Positions 52,905 to 63,936 of a DNA stretch of 64,000 nt are shown in pieces. The notes below the pieces were generated by a model. It saw nothing but the letters and a program-made list of their open reading frames with translations. It did not search any database and had not been told where the DNA came from. Position 1 is the stretch's first letter. Every line of letters starts with the position of its first letter. Source of the stretch: CAVVAL01 sp963740215. Lineage in GTDB: Bacteria; Actinomycetota; Actinomycetes; Mycobacteriales; Cryptosporangiaceae. The translations under genes were made by a program, and so were the position numbers. The stretch is from NCBI GenBank assembly GCA_963740215.1, contig CAVUDJ010000021.1, positions 62,001 through 126,000 of the forward strand. The letters run 5' to 3'.

Positions 52905-55215
52905 TTGGCAGCCAGCAATTCCACCCTCACCGCATCCATTGAGGCCAAGCCGGCCGAGGATGCGGGTGCACGCCAAACTCGTCACCCGTGGTGGCTGCCC
53001 GCAGTCGCCGTGTGCACGTTCGCCGTCGCCGTGCTGCTGACCTTCGACACGCCGCTCCCCGACATCGCCCGGTACGCCGGTTACGTCGGCTACGGGCTGG
53101 TGCTGCCCGGCACCCTGCTGTGGCGCGCGCTGCGTGGCACACCGCACTCGTTCGTCGAGGACGTCGCGGCCGGCACCGCGCTCGGGTACGCGGTCGAGCT
53201 GATCGTGTACCTGCTCTGCGCCGCACTCGGCGTGCCGATGCTGGTTGCCGCGTGGCCGGCGGTCGTGGTCGTCGTCTTCGTCGCGGTGCCCGCGCTGCGG
53301 CGGCACTGGCGGCCGGCGTACGCCACGAAGGTGCCTGCCGCCTGGTCGTGGTCGCTCGCCGGAATAGCGGTGATCCTGCTCGGCTGGCTGGCGTGGTCCG
53401 GCTTCGTCACCCACGCGCTGACCGGCCCGAAGTCCGCCAACCCGTACATCGACATGCCGTTCCACATCGCGCTGGCCGGTGAGCTGAAGCACCAGTTCCT
53501 CCCCAAGATGCCGCACGTCGCCGGGGAGCCGCTCAACTACCACTGGTTCGGGCACGCGCACCTGGCCGCGTCGAGCTGGGTCAGCGGCGTCGAGCTGCAC
53601 GAGATCGTCTACCGGCTGCACGCCGTGCCGCTCGCGATCCTCACCGTCCTTCTCACGGCCGTTCTCGCGGCACGGGTGTCCGGGCGGATCTGGGCAGGAC
53701 CGGTCGCCGCCGCGCTCACCATCTTCGTGGGCCTGTTCAGCCCGTACGCGTGGCACTGGGTCGGGCCGCCGACCTGGGAACTGAGCCTGCTCACCGGACA
53801 CATCTGGGGCAGCCCGACGCAGAACTACGGACTCGTTGTGTTCCTGCCGCTGGTGCTGCTCGTCACCGACCGGATCCGCGGCGCGGCGGGCGCGGCCGGG
53901 CAGTGGACCGCGATCGTGGTGCTTGCGTTCGCGACGACCGGCGGCAAGGCGACGTTCCTGCCGCTGCTCCTTGCCGGCGTCGGTCTGGCGGGGTTGACCG
54001 CACTGATCTCCCGGCGGCGGATCGAGCGGCCGCTCCTGATCGTCGGCGGCATCGGTCTGGCTGGGCTCGCCTACGCGCAGCAGGTGCTGTTCGGAGGCAC
54101 CACCGCCGGCATGCAGCTCGATCCGCTGTTCACCGCCGAGATCTTCGCCCGGGGGTACACCACGGATCCGCCGACCTGGTGGGTGCTGGTGTCGCTGGTG
54201 CTGATCCTCGCCAGCTGGGCTGCGAAGGGCGCCGGCGTCATCGGACTCGCTCGACTCTGGGCCGACCCGGTCGTCGGGCTGCTCGCAGGCATCGTGATCG
54301 GCGGCATCGGTGTGGCGTTCCTGTTCGTCCCAAGCCGGCGGGAGCCAGCTGTACTTCGCGCGGTCGATGGCGCCCTTCCTGGCGGTGCTGTCGGCCTGGG
54401 GCGCGGCCCGGCTGGTGCCTGCCGAGCGGGCGACCCGCGCTCTCGCCGCCGGGCTGCTCGGTGCGGCCGTGCTCGGTGGCGCCGTGATGACCGCCGTGAT
54501 CGTGCTCGGCCCGTCGAAACCGCCGTTCGGAGCTCCTGACGAGGTTGCGATGGATCTGCTCAAGCCGTGCCTCGCGGTGCTGCTGGCCGCCACCGTGTTC
54601 GCCGGTGCACTGCTGGCGTTCAGGCGGCGGGGGCTGAGAGGCGTCAGCGCTGCGCTCGTGGTCGCGTTCCTGCTGGGGCTCGGCACCACCCGGTTGATCC
54701 CGTACGTCCGCGACCCGCTGCGGCACACCGAGACCCACGACGGTTTCGCGTACACCCCGGTCGACCGGGCGCGGCCGATCCCGGACGGTGCCGTCTCCGC
54801 AGCGCGGTGGTTGCGCGACCACTCCGACCCCGCCGACCGCGTCGCCACCAACGCGCACTGCCGCTCGGTGATCAAGGGCGTCTGCGACAACCGCCACTTC
54901 TGGGTAGCCGCCTACACCGAGCGCCGGATCCTCGTAGAGAGCTGGGGTTACACGTCGACGAACAACGCCACGAAGACCAGCGGCTCGATCCACGTCCTGC
55001 CGTACTCGCGGCCGGACGTGCTCGCCGACAACGACCGCGTGTTCACGACGCCCTCGGAAGCGGCAGCGAAACGGCTGCGCGAGGGGTACGGCGTGCGCTG
55101 GCTGTTCGTCGACCGCGTCCACGAGCCGCCCGCGGCGACGCTGGGATCGGTGGCTCGCCTGCGGTTCGAGTCCGGCGACGCCGCCGTCTACGAGCTCACA
55201 GGTCCCACGAGGTGA
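52905..55215 (+). pseudogene. Polytopic GT-C-like membrane protein, paralogue 2, with a frameshift
   Basis: TTG at 52905 with AGAGGAG upstream. The sequence parallels the 45683 protein throughout (TLLWRALRGTPHSFVEDVAAG, YIDMPFHIALAGELKHQFLPK, GGKATFLPLLLAGVGLAGL). The frame breaks near 54330 (VAFLFVPSR versus expected S-Q-A-G-G-S-Q-L-Y-F) and resumes one frame over to the stop at 55215, ending in YGVRWLFVDRVHEPP. Repaired length about 770 residues. Otherwise well preserved, so a sequencing indel is as likely as real inactivation. Its end overlaps the convergent SAH hydrolase-like gene by 20 bp. Confidence 0.75.
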
Positions 55216-56455
55216 GGTAGGCGGCCTGGGGTTCGGTGAGGTCGTCGATCCGGATCCCGAGCGCGGACAGCTTGAGGCGCGCCACCTCGCGGTCGATCTC
55301 GCGCGGCACGTCGAGCACGCCACCGCCGGGGGCGCGTTCCAGGCCGAGCAGCCACTCGACGGTGAGCGCCTGCATCCCGAACGAGATGTCCATGACCGCC
55401 CCCGGGTGACCCTCGGCGGCAGCCAGGTTCGCCACGCGGCCCTCGGCCATGACGAGCAGGCGCCGCCCGTCGGCGAGGACGAACTCGTCCATGTTCGGGC
55501 GGACGCGCGGGTGGTGGGCGACGGCGTTCGCCGCGAGCCACGCGACGTCGATCTCCACGTCGAAGTGGCCGGAGTTGGCGAGCACCGCGCCGTCCTTCAT
55601 CGCCGTGAGGTGCTCGGGCGCGATCACGTCGCGGTTGCCGGTGACCGTGACGAACACGTCGCCCAGCTTCGCGGCCTCGGCCATCGGCAGGACGGTGTAC
55701 CCGTCGAGGACGGCGTCCAGCGCGCGGGCCGGGTCGACCTCGGTGACCACGACCTGCGCACCGAGCCCCGTGAGCCGCTCGGCGACGCCGCGCCCGCAGT
55801 GCCCGAACCCGGCGACCACGACCGTGGCACCGGCGAGCAACATGTTGGTCGAGCGCAGCAACGCGTCCACAGTGGACTGGCCGGTGCCGTACCGGTTGTC
55901 GAACAGGTGCTTGGTGGGGCTGTCGGTGACCGCCACGACCGGGTACTTCAGCGCACCGGCAGCTGCCATCGCCCGCAGCCGCACGACGCCCGTGGTGGTC
56001 TCCTCGCACCCGCCCCGGACGCCCGGCAGCAGGTCGACGTAGTCGGTGTGCAGCGCCGTCATCAGATCGCAGGCGTCGTCGAGGACGATCTCCGGCGGGT
56101 TCGCCAGCACCGAGTCCAGGTGCTTGCGGTACGTCGACCGGTCGGTGCGGTACCGCGCGAACACGCTCACGCCGTACTCGGCGACCAGCGCGGCGGCGGT
56201 GTCGTCCTGCGTGGAGAGCGGGTTCGAGGCGGCGAGCCGCACGTCCGCGCCGCCGGCGTGCAGCGTGCGGACGAGGTTCGCCGTCTCGGTGGTGATGTGC
56301 AGGCACGCCGCGATCCGCACACCGTCGAGGGGGCGCTCGGCCGCGAACCGCTCGCGGATGCTGCGCAGCACCGGCATGGCCCGTTCCGACCACTCGATCC
56401 GGTTACGGCCCTGCTCGGCGAGGCCGAGGTCGGTGACGTCGTGCGGAACGGACAT
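55196..56455 (-). CDS. S-adenosylhomocysteine hydrolase-like protein, short form
   Basis: 419 residues, ATG at 56455 (GTG at 56461 possible). SAHH fold: HITTETANLVRTLHAGGADVRLAASNPLSTQDD, GCEETTTGVVRLRAM, VTDSPTKHLFDNRYGTGQS (catalytic Lys and Asp present) and NAD loop GFGHCGRGVAERL. It lacks the ~40-residue insertion and the K-x-D-H-Y-R-Y tail of the canonical enzyme encoded next door, so resembles the archaeal/Thermotoga type. Might hydrolyse SAH or a related adenosyl thioether. Not in one transcript with ahcY because a long hairpin intervenes. Confidence 0.85.
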   Translation of the reverse strand: MSVPHDVTDLGLAEQGRNRIEWSERAMPVLRSIRERFAAERPLDGVRIAACLHITTETANLVRTLHAGGADVRLAASNPLSTQDDTAAALVAEYGVSVFARYRTDRSTYRKHLDSVLANPPEIVLDDACDLMTALHTDYVDLLPGVRGGCEETTTGVVRLRAMAAAGALKYPVVAVTDSPTKHLFDNRYGTGQSTVDALLRSTNMLLAGATVVVAGFGHCGRGVAERLTGLGAQVVVTEVDPARALDAVLDGYTVLPMAEAAKLGDVFVTVTGNRDVIAPEHLTAMKDGAVLANSGHFDVEIDVAWLAANAVAHHPRVRPNMDEFVLADGRRLLVMAEGRVANLAAAEGHPGAVMDISFGMQALTVEWLLGLERAPGGGVLDVPREIDREVARLKLSALGIRIDDLTEPQAAYLTSWDL

Positions 56456-56477
56456 GCGCACTCCCCGGAGTGAATCA

Positions 56478-56542
56478 CGCCGAGTTTCGGATTCTTGGGC
56501 ATGCGGGACCGCTTAGGACCCCCAAGAATCCGAAACTCGGCG
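56478..56542. terminator. 22-bp perfect hairpin between the two SAH hydrolase genes
   Basis: Arms 56478-56499 and 56521-56542 are exact complements (core GAGTTTCGGATTCTTGGG), loop 21 bases. Starts nine bases after the ahcY stop on the minus strand. Its arm is the same sequence as the hairpin at 7904-7959, so these are copies of one element. Confidence 0.75.
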
Positions 56543-56550
56543 AGTGGTTC

Positions 56551-58001
<1,451 letters not shown>

Positions 58002-58005
<4 letters not shown>

Positions 58006-58439
58006 GCGGTCTCCTCGGGTTCTGCCAGCCTGATGATCGGGTACGCGCCCGTCGGCACGTCCATCACCGGCACGGCGTCCTGCGCGGTGGGAAGGTCGGA
58101 GAGAAGGCTCTGGTGCTTCGTCTGCTCCCAACGCAGCCAGTCTGCGGCGGGAACGTCCTCGGGCTTCGTCGGCTCGGCGGTGAACCACTCCTCCAGGGCC
58201 TCGTGGAGCGGCTCGTCGCGGCGCAGGCGCAGCGCGAAGCCGACGTCGGTGAGGCCGATGTCGAAGCGTTCCAGCAGCTCGCGCAACGTGCGCAACCGCT
58301 GGAGTTCTTCCGGGCCGTAGAGCCGGTAGCCCGCGCTGGAACGCGGAGCGGCGACCAGCCCGACCTGCTCGATGTAGCGGAGCATCCGCGGTGACCACCC
58401 CGTGGTCTCCGCCGCCTCCTGAATAGTCAGCCTGTCCAT
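58002..58439 (-). CDS. MerR-family transcriptional regulator coupled to ahcY
   Basis: 145 residues, ATG at 58439. MerR HTH: LTIQEAAETTGWSPRMLRYIEQVGLVAAPRSSAGYRLYGPEELQRLRTLRELLERFDIGL. The C-terminal part (EEWFTAEPTKPEDVPAADWLRWEQTKHQ) has no cysteine metal site, so is not a metal sensor. Overlap with ahcY by four bases makes it a likely operon-encoded controller of the methyl cycle. Confidence 0.85.
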
Positions 58440-58857
58440 CGGAGCAAGACGTTATCAGCGGGCTGTCAAGGTTCTGCGCGCGGTGCCCCGGACGCACAAC
58501 CGCCCGGTCGAGCGGAAGCGACTCGACCGGGCGGGCGCACCCCAACAGATGGGTAGAGCGCCGGCGCTGCTCGCCAGAGGCGCCCACCACGAGAGCAACG
58601 CCGACGCCGTACCCGAACCATACGACGCGTGAGCAACACCACAGGTTCCCGGGGCCGCAGAAGATTTTGAACGTCCCAAAGAGTGGACACCCGTCTTGGG
58701 GTTTACGCGCTGTCTGTCCACGAATTTCCGGATTTTTGCGGGTCTGCCGCGCCGCCGGGTCCTGAAGAATGCGACACCCGACGGAAGGTTGTGCGGGAGC
58801 GCGTGCGGCAGGGCGTGCAGGGTCGAGTGCAGGGGCACGTGCGACGGCGGCGAGTAG
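58440..58857. other. Leader region upstream of merR-ahcY
   Basis: 418 bp without a confident gene. On the minus strand it contains a weak Arg-rich ORF (start GTG at 58690, MSTLWDVQNLLRPREPV...), a structured segment at 58533-58585, and a strong hairpin at 58500-58534. A TTGACA hexamer (58463-58468) lies near the merR start. Held as a candidate regulatory leader. Confidence 0.45.
58500..58534 (-). terminator. Strong hairpin in the merR-ahcY leader
   Basis: Perfect 13-bp stem CCGCCCGGTCGAG / CTCGACCGGGCGG with a nine-base loop, 61 bp before the merR start. Could terminate read-through from manA or act as an attenuator. Confidence 0.65.
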
Positions 58858-60006
58858 TCAGGCGGTGGTGGCCTGGAAGACCGTGCCGTCCCCGGTCAGC
58901 GCGACGTCGCTGCCCGCCGGCACGAAGACCGCTTCGCCTGCCTTGATCCCGAGCCTGCCCGTGCCGTTCGCGGCGTAGGCAGCGCCGGTGAGGCAGAACA
59001 GGATCGCAGGGCCGCCGGTCGGCAGTGCCACCGCCCCGCCCGCCTCCGCCAGCACGACCCGGGTCAGCGCGAACTCGCGGACCGGCGGGCGCCACACCCG
59101 CACGCCCCGCGCCGGCTCGTCGTGCTGAACCAGCGGGACGGCGCCCGGCTCGAACCGCAGCAGCCGGAGCAACTCGGTGACGTCGACCCGCTTGGGCGTG
59201 AGACCGCCGCGCACGACGTTGTCCGAGCTGGACAGGATCTCCATGCCGACCCCGCGCAGGTACGCGTGCGGCATCCCGGCCGGGATGTACACGGCCTCGC
59301 CCGGCGCCAGCGTGACGTGGTTGAGCAGCAGCGCGACCACCACGCCGATGTCGCCGGGACAGCGAGCGGCCAGGTCATGAACGAGCGGGTGATCGACCTG
59401 GCTCAGCAGCGCCGTGCGGGCGGCCGCGCCCAGGGTGAGCAGGTCCGTCATGGTGGCGCGCAGGCCCGCAGCGTCCGGCTGGTTACGCAACGGCGACGTG
59501 TGCTCGGCTAGCAGCGGAGAACCGATGCGGTCGACGTCGGCCAGCACCTCGGCTGGGTCCCGGAAGCCGCACAGCGCCTCGAAGTCGCTCACCGCGCAGA
59601 GCAGCTCCGGCTTGTGACGCGGGTCGACGTAGTTGCGGCGCGGATCGTCGATGGCGATGCCGGCCGCCTGCTCGGCGTCGTACCCGGCGCGGGCCTGGTC
59701 GGCGTCGGGGTGCGCCTGGATGCTCAGCGGATGCTCGGCGGCGATCAGCTTGAGCAGGAACGGCAGGTGCGGGCCGTGCTCGGCGACGACGTCCGCGCCG
59801 AGCTCGCCCACCGGGTCCGCCTCGACCACCTCGGCCAGGGTCCGTTCGCGGCCGGCGCGGACGAGCCGGGACGGGTCGGCCGGGTGGGCACCCATCCACA
59901 GCTCGGCCTCGGGCTGCTCCGACGGCGCCGGGCGTCCCTGCACCGTTGCGATCACGGTGCGGGACCCCCAGGCGTATCCCCGGATCGGGTTGGCGAGGAG
60001 ATCCAT
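58858..60006 (-). CDS. manA: Mannose-6-phosphate isomerase, class I
   Basis: 382 residues, ATG at 60006, overlapping no gene but only two bases after the CDF stop. NPIRGYAWGSRTVIA start, zinc ligands in IQAHPDADQA, PRHKPELLCA and PAGMPHAYLRG. Interconverts fructose-6-phosphate and mannose-6-phosphate. Last gene of the manB-Trm112-SIS-CDF-manA operon, matching the order near Rv3255c-Rv3257c. Confidence 0.93.
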   Translation of the reverse strand: MDLLANPIRGYAWGSRTVIATVQGRPAPSEQPEAELWMGAHPADPSRLVRAGRERTLAEVVEADPVGELGADVVAEHGPHLPFLLKLIAAEHPLSIQAHPDADQARAGYDAEQAAGIAIDDPRRNYVDPRHKPELLCAVSDFEALCGFRDPAEVLADVDRIGSPLLAEHTSPLRNQPDAAGLRATMTDLLTLGAAARTALLSQVDHPLVHDLAARCPGDIGVVVALLLNHVTLAPGEAVYIPAGMPHAYLRGVGMEILSSSDNVVRGGLTPKRVDVTELLRLLRFEPGAVPLVQHDEPARGVRVWRPPVREFALTRVVLAEAGGAVALPTGGPAILFCLTGAAYAANGTGRLGIKAGEAVFVPAGSDVALTGDGTVFQATTA

Positions 60007-60008
60007 GC

Positions 60009-60956
60009 TCAGCTCGTGGCCCCGGCCGGACTCTCGGCGATTTCGGACCGGTAGATGTCCGGTTCGAGGTAGATCGCGCGGGCGATCGGCACCGCCTTGC
60101 GGATGCGCTGCTCGGCGGCGTCGATGGCGCTGGCGACCTCACCAGCGGTCTCGTCGTGTCGGACCGCGATCTTGGCGGCGACCAGCAGCTCGTCCGGTCC
60201 GAGGTGGAGCGTCTTCATGTGGATGATCCGGTCGACGCCGTCGCCGGTGAGCAGCGCCTGCTCGATCTTGCGGACGTCACCCTCGGTGGCGGACTCGCCG
60301 AGCAGCAGGCTCTTGGTCTCGATCGCCAGGAACACGGCGATCGTGACCAGCAGAAGGCCGATCGCGACCGTGCCGATGCCGTCCCAGATGCCGTCGCCCG
60401 TGATCAGCGTCAGGCCGACGCCGAACAGCGCCAGGATCAGGCCGACAAGCGCCGCGAGGTCCTCCAGCAGCACGACGGGCAGCTCCGGCGCCTTGGCGCG
60501 GCGGACGAAGTCCTTCCAGGACGTAGTGCCGCGGGCGTGGTTCGACTCGACGATCGCGGTACGGAACGAGAACGACTCCAGCCCGATCGCGACCACGAGA
60601 ACCAGGACCGGCACCCAGTGCCAGGACGTGATCGGCTCGGGGTGGCTCAGCTTGTGGTAGCCCTCGTACAGCGCGAAGAGGCCACCGACGCTGAACAGCA
60701 CGATCGAGACGATGAACGCGTAGATGTAGCGCTCGCGCCCGTACCCGAACGGGTGCTCCGGCGTGGCCTGGCGGCGGGCGCGCTTGCCGCCGACCAGCAG
60801 CAGAGCCTGGTTGCCGGAGTCGGCCACCGAGTGGATCGACTCGGCGAGCATCGACGACGACGCCGTCAGCAACCACGCGATGAACTTGGTGACGGCGATG
60901 CCGAGATTGGCGAAGAGCGCGGCAACGATCGCCCTGGTTCCCCCAGACGCGCTCAC
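60009..60956 (-). CDS. Cation diffusion facilitator (cation efflux) transporter
   Basis: 315 residues, GTG at 60956 (MSASGGTRAIVAALFANLGIAVTKF). CDF helices with SSMLAESIHSVADSGNQALLL (metal site S-x-x-x-D and S-x-x-D), HPFGYGRERYIYAF, and LLEDLAALVGLILALFG with the second acidic site. C-terminal cytoplasmic domain typical of zinc/iron/manganese efflux proteins. Start lies inside a junction repeat. Confidence 0.88.
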   Translation of the reverse strand: MSASGGTRAIVAALFANLGIAVTKFIAWLLTASSSMLAESIHSVADSGNQALLLVGGKRARRQATPEHPFGYGRERYIYAFIVSIVLFSVGGLFALYEGYHKLSHPEPITSWHWVPVLVLVVAIGLESFSFRTAIVESNHARGTTSWKDFVRRAKAPELPVVLLEDLAALVGLILALFGVGLTLITGDGIWDGIGTVAIGLLLVTIAVFLAIETKSLLLGESATEGDVRKIEQALLTGDGVDRIIHMKTLHLGPDELLVAAKIAVRHDETAGEVASAIDAAEQRIRKAVPIARAIYLEPDIYRSEIAESPAGATS

Positions 60957-61079
60957 GGCACACCTCGCTGCGCTCGGCGGCCGCGTTCGCGGCACACTGT
61001 GCTCGATCGGTTCGCTCGCTCACGGACACACCTCGCTTCGCCCGGCGGCGCGTTCGCGCGCGCTGTGCCGCTCACTCAT
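60954..61079 (-). repeat. Two tandem junction repeats (MSERSER type) between SIS and CDF genes
   Basis: First copy: ATG at 61079 overlaps the SIS stop (ATGA) and encodes MSERHSARERAAGRSEVCP, its TGA overlapping the next GTG at 61023. Second copy: MSERTDRAQCAANAAAERSEVC, which runs over the CDF start out of frame because one C is missing compared with the copy at 51579. Confidence 0.75.
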
Positions 61080-62218
61080 GGTGCTATCCGCTCCTTCAGC
61101 TCGGTGACGGCAGGTACGGCGATCGGGTCGATGCCGTGCAGCAGGGCAAGGTACACGGAGGCGAAGTCCGGCACCGCGACGAGGGAGGCGAGCCGCTCCA
61201 GCTCGCAGCCGCCCTCGGCGGTCAGCACACTCACGCCGACGCCACGCGCGGTCGCCAGGTCGGCGACGGCCTCGGCCCGGCGGGCGGCGACCGACGACTC
61301 GCTGTCGTCGCGGAGCAGGACCAGGCGCAGCCGGGTCTCCCGGTCGTCGTCGACACGGTCGGCGAAGAAGTCCTCCGTGCGCCCCGGCCATGGATCCGAA
61401 CGGCCCATCGAGCAGGCCCGACGCGGCCACGCCCGGCCTCGACCAGCGCACCGGCCACGGCCGGGTAGCGGGCGTTCGCGGCGAGCGAGTCGGCGAACCG
61501 GCTCGCCGCCACCGACGAGAGCCGGTTGGTGCCCCACACCACGGGGATCGAACCGGCCAGCTCCACCGCGAGGGACTTGCCCTGGTTGGTGAACAGCTCG
61601 GCGCCAGGACGGCAGCGGTCGGCGTCCAGGTCGAGGCGGGCGGCGGTCTCGGCGAAGTCGGCCTCGGTGACGTTGGCCAGGCCGAGCGCACGCCCGGCGA
61701 GCAGGACGGGAACCGTCAGCGCCCAGAAGCTCACCCGCGCGGGACGGCGAACGCGGTACCGGGACGAAGATCGCCCGCGCCCGCTCGGCCATCGACTGCA
61801 GCGGCGAGTCGGGCGCGCCGACCGCGACCAGCCGCGCACCGCGGAACATCGCGGCCTCGGCGGCGGCCAGCGCCTCAGGACCCTTGCCGGACGCCGACAC
61901 GGCGATCACCACGTCCGCCGCGCCGACCCAGCCGGGAATGATGGCGCTGCGGTGCGACAGGACCGGCACCGGGCAACCGGCGCCCGCCACCGCGGCGAGC
62001 ACGTCACCGGTGCGGGCGGCGGTGCCGACCCCCGCCACCACCAGCGCGCGCGGACGCCCGTCGTCGGAGAGCCGGTGCAGGTGCGCCTCGGCCGCGAGCG
62101 CCGCCGCCTCCCGCACCTGCGCGCCGGCGCCGGCCACCGCACGCAGCATCGCGGCCGGATCGACCTCGCCGAGGACGCCCTGGTCGTCCAGGCGCGCCTC
62201 GTCGATCTGGATACTCAT
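61076..62218 (-). pseudogene. SIS-domain phosphosugar isomerase (manA-linked), frameshifted in this sequence
   Basis: ATG at 62218 (MSIQIDEARLDDQGVLGEVDP). Frame 1 carries the SIS core ALVVAGVGTAARTGDVLAAVAG and VVIAVSASGKGPEALAAAEAA. It shifts near 61745 to ARVSFWALTVPVLLAGRALGLANV...IPVVWGTNRLSSVAASRFADSLAANA, again near 61425 (VAASGLLDGPFGS) and near 61395 back to GRTEDFFADRVDDDRETRLRLV. Repaired length ~380 residues, as in Rv3256c-like phosphoglucose/phosphomannose isomerase homologues. Three indels in one conserved gene suggest sequence error more than decay. Confidence 0.75.
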
Positions 62219-62295
62219 GGGCACACCTCGCTTCGCTCGGCGGCCGCATTCGCGGCGACGCTGTGCTCTTCCGCGCTCGCTTCGCTCGCTCATCA
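62215..62295 (-). repeat. Junction repeat (MSERSER type) fused in frame to the SIS gene
   Basis: ATG at 62293 overlaps the Trm112 stop (TGATG) and reads MSERSERGRAQRRRECGRRA then KRGVP directly into the SIS start at 62218. Compared with the 51579 copy it carries one extra base, which changes the downstream frame and makes the fusion. Confidence 0.75.
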
Positions 62296-62472
62296 GGACC
62301 GGCCGGCGCGGTGGCGCGCCTCGTCGAGCAGGAGCACCGGGATGCCGTCGCGGATCGGGAACGCCCGGTCGCAGGACGTGCAGAGCAGCTCGCTGGCGGT
62401 CTCGTCCAGCTCCAGCGGCGCGTGGTCGTCGCACGGGCAGGCGAGGATGTCCAGCAGACTCGGGTCGAGCAT
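62293..62472 (-). CDS. Trm112-like zinc-ribbon protein
   Basis: 59 residues from the ATG at 62472 (MLDPSLLDILACPCDDH); the sequence TTGGAG upstream fits a ribosome site better than a TTG start at 62487. C-P-C and L-C-T-S-C form the zinc ribbon. Family members activate methyltransferases or serve unknown housekeeping roles. Sits between manB and the SIS gene, as in other actinobacteria. Confidence 0.8.
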   Translation of the reverse strand: MLDPSLLDILACPCDDHAPLELDETASELLCTSCDRAFPIRDGIPVLLLDEARHRAGRS

Positions 62473-62504
62473 CAACGCGAACTCCAAGGGTGAGAGTGCC
62501 GTGG

Positions 62505-63870
62505 TCAGCCGCGGACGAGGCCGAGGACCTCGTCGCGCAGGGCCGCCATCCGGTCGTGGTCGTGGGCCTCCACGTTGAGCCGGAGCAGCGGCTCGGTGTT
62601 GGAGGCGCGCAGGTTGAACCAGCTGCCGTCAGGGAAGGTCACGGTGAGCCCGTCGAGGTCGTCGGTCTCGGCGTCCGCGAAGTGCGCCTCCACCGCCTTC
62701 GTGCGTCCGGCCTGGTCGTCCACTGTGGAGTTGATCTCGCCGGACGCGACGTACCGCTCGTACTGCGCGCCGAGCGTCGACAGCTTCTCGTCGGACTCGC
62801 CGAGCGCGGCCAGCACGTGCATCGCCGCGAGCATGCCGGTGTCGGCGTTCCAGAAGTCACGGAAGTAGTAGTGGGCGGAGTGTTCGCCGCCGAAGACCGC
62901 ACCGGTCGTGGCCATCTCCGCCTTGATGAACGAGTGTCCGACGCGCGTGCGCACCGGGGTGCCGCCGTGCTCGGCGACGATCTCCGGCACCGCGTGGCGA
63001 GGTGATGCAGTTGTGGATGATCGCCGAGCCCGGGTGCTTCGCCAGCTCGCGGACCGCTACCAGCGCGGTGATCGCGGACGGGCTCACCGGGTCGCCGTTC
63101 TCGTCGACGACGAAGCAGCGGTCGGCGTCGCCGTCGAACGCGATACCGAGATCGGCGCCGTGCTCGCGAACCGCGGCCTGCAGGTCGACCAGGTTCTTCG
63201 GGTCGAGCGGGTTGGCCTCGTGGTTCGGGAAGTTGCCGTCGAGTTCGAAGTACAGCGCCTCGATGTCGAGCGGGAGCCCACCGAGGACGGCCGGGACGGT
63301 GTGCCCGCCCATGCCGTTGCCGGCGTCAACGACGACCTTGAGCGGGCGGATCGCGCTGAGGTCGACCAGCTCCCGCAGATACTCGCCGTACTGGGTGAGC
63401 AGGTCGGCGGTGGTGACGTCGCCGGTGCGGCCCGCGGCAGCCGGCAACTCGCCGCTGGCCAGCAGTTCCTCGGCGATGCGGCGGACGTCGGCGAGGCCCG
63501 AGTCCTGGCCGATGGGTGCGGCGCCGGCCCGGCACAGCTTGATGCCGTTGTACTTCGCCGGGTTGTGGCTCGCCGTGAACATCGCGCCGGGGATTCCCAG
63601 CTTGCCGGAGGCGAAGTACAGCATGTCCGTGGAGGACAGACCCACCTCGACGACGTCGATGCCCTGGCTGATGACACCCTCGGCGAACGACCGTGACAGC
63701 GGCACCGACGACTCGCGCATGTCGTGCGCGGTGACGACCTGGGTGGCGCCCTCGGCCCCGACGATCCGGGCGAACGCGACCCCCATCGCGCGGACGACAG
63801 CGGAGTCCAGCTCGTCCGGGACAACACCACGGACGTCGTACGCCTTGACGATGCTCGACAGGTCAGGCAC
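62505..63870 (-). pseudogene. manB: Phosphomannomutase/phosphoglucomutase, with a frameshift
   Basis: GTG at 63870. Motifs: phosphoserine loop FTASHNPAKYNG (Ser101), metal loop FDGDADRCF, sugar loop FGGEHSAHYYFRDF, and phosphate loop RASNTEPLLRLN. Between the metal and sugar loops, near 63000, the frame shifts by one base (ITSPRGAGD instead of I-T-S-x-A-V-P-E-I-V-A-E). Repaired length ~455 residues. Converts mannose-6-phosphate to mannose-1-phosphate for GDP-mannose, normally needed for cell-envelope mannosides, so inactivation is improbable and a sequencing indel likely. Confidence 0.85.
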
Positions 63871-63936
63871 GGCGGGCTCGGCTCCTCGCGAATGGGGACG
63901 CTGACGCTGCCGAGCCTACCGGTCTGGGTCCGCAGC

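Noticed and set aside
58533..58585. tRNA-like sequence (GGGCGC...GGTAGAGCGCC...GCGCCCACCA)
   Set aside because: Only about 53 bases and no anticodon or T-loop; treated as a structured leader instead.
58440..58857. SAH riboswitch (known class) before ahcY
   Set aside because: The remembered core (GAGGAGCGCUGC ... GGCUCGG ... GGCGCUC) is not found in the right order; only an isolated GGCGCTC is present.
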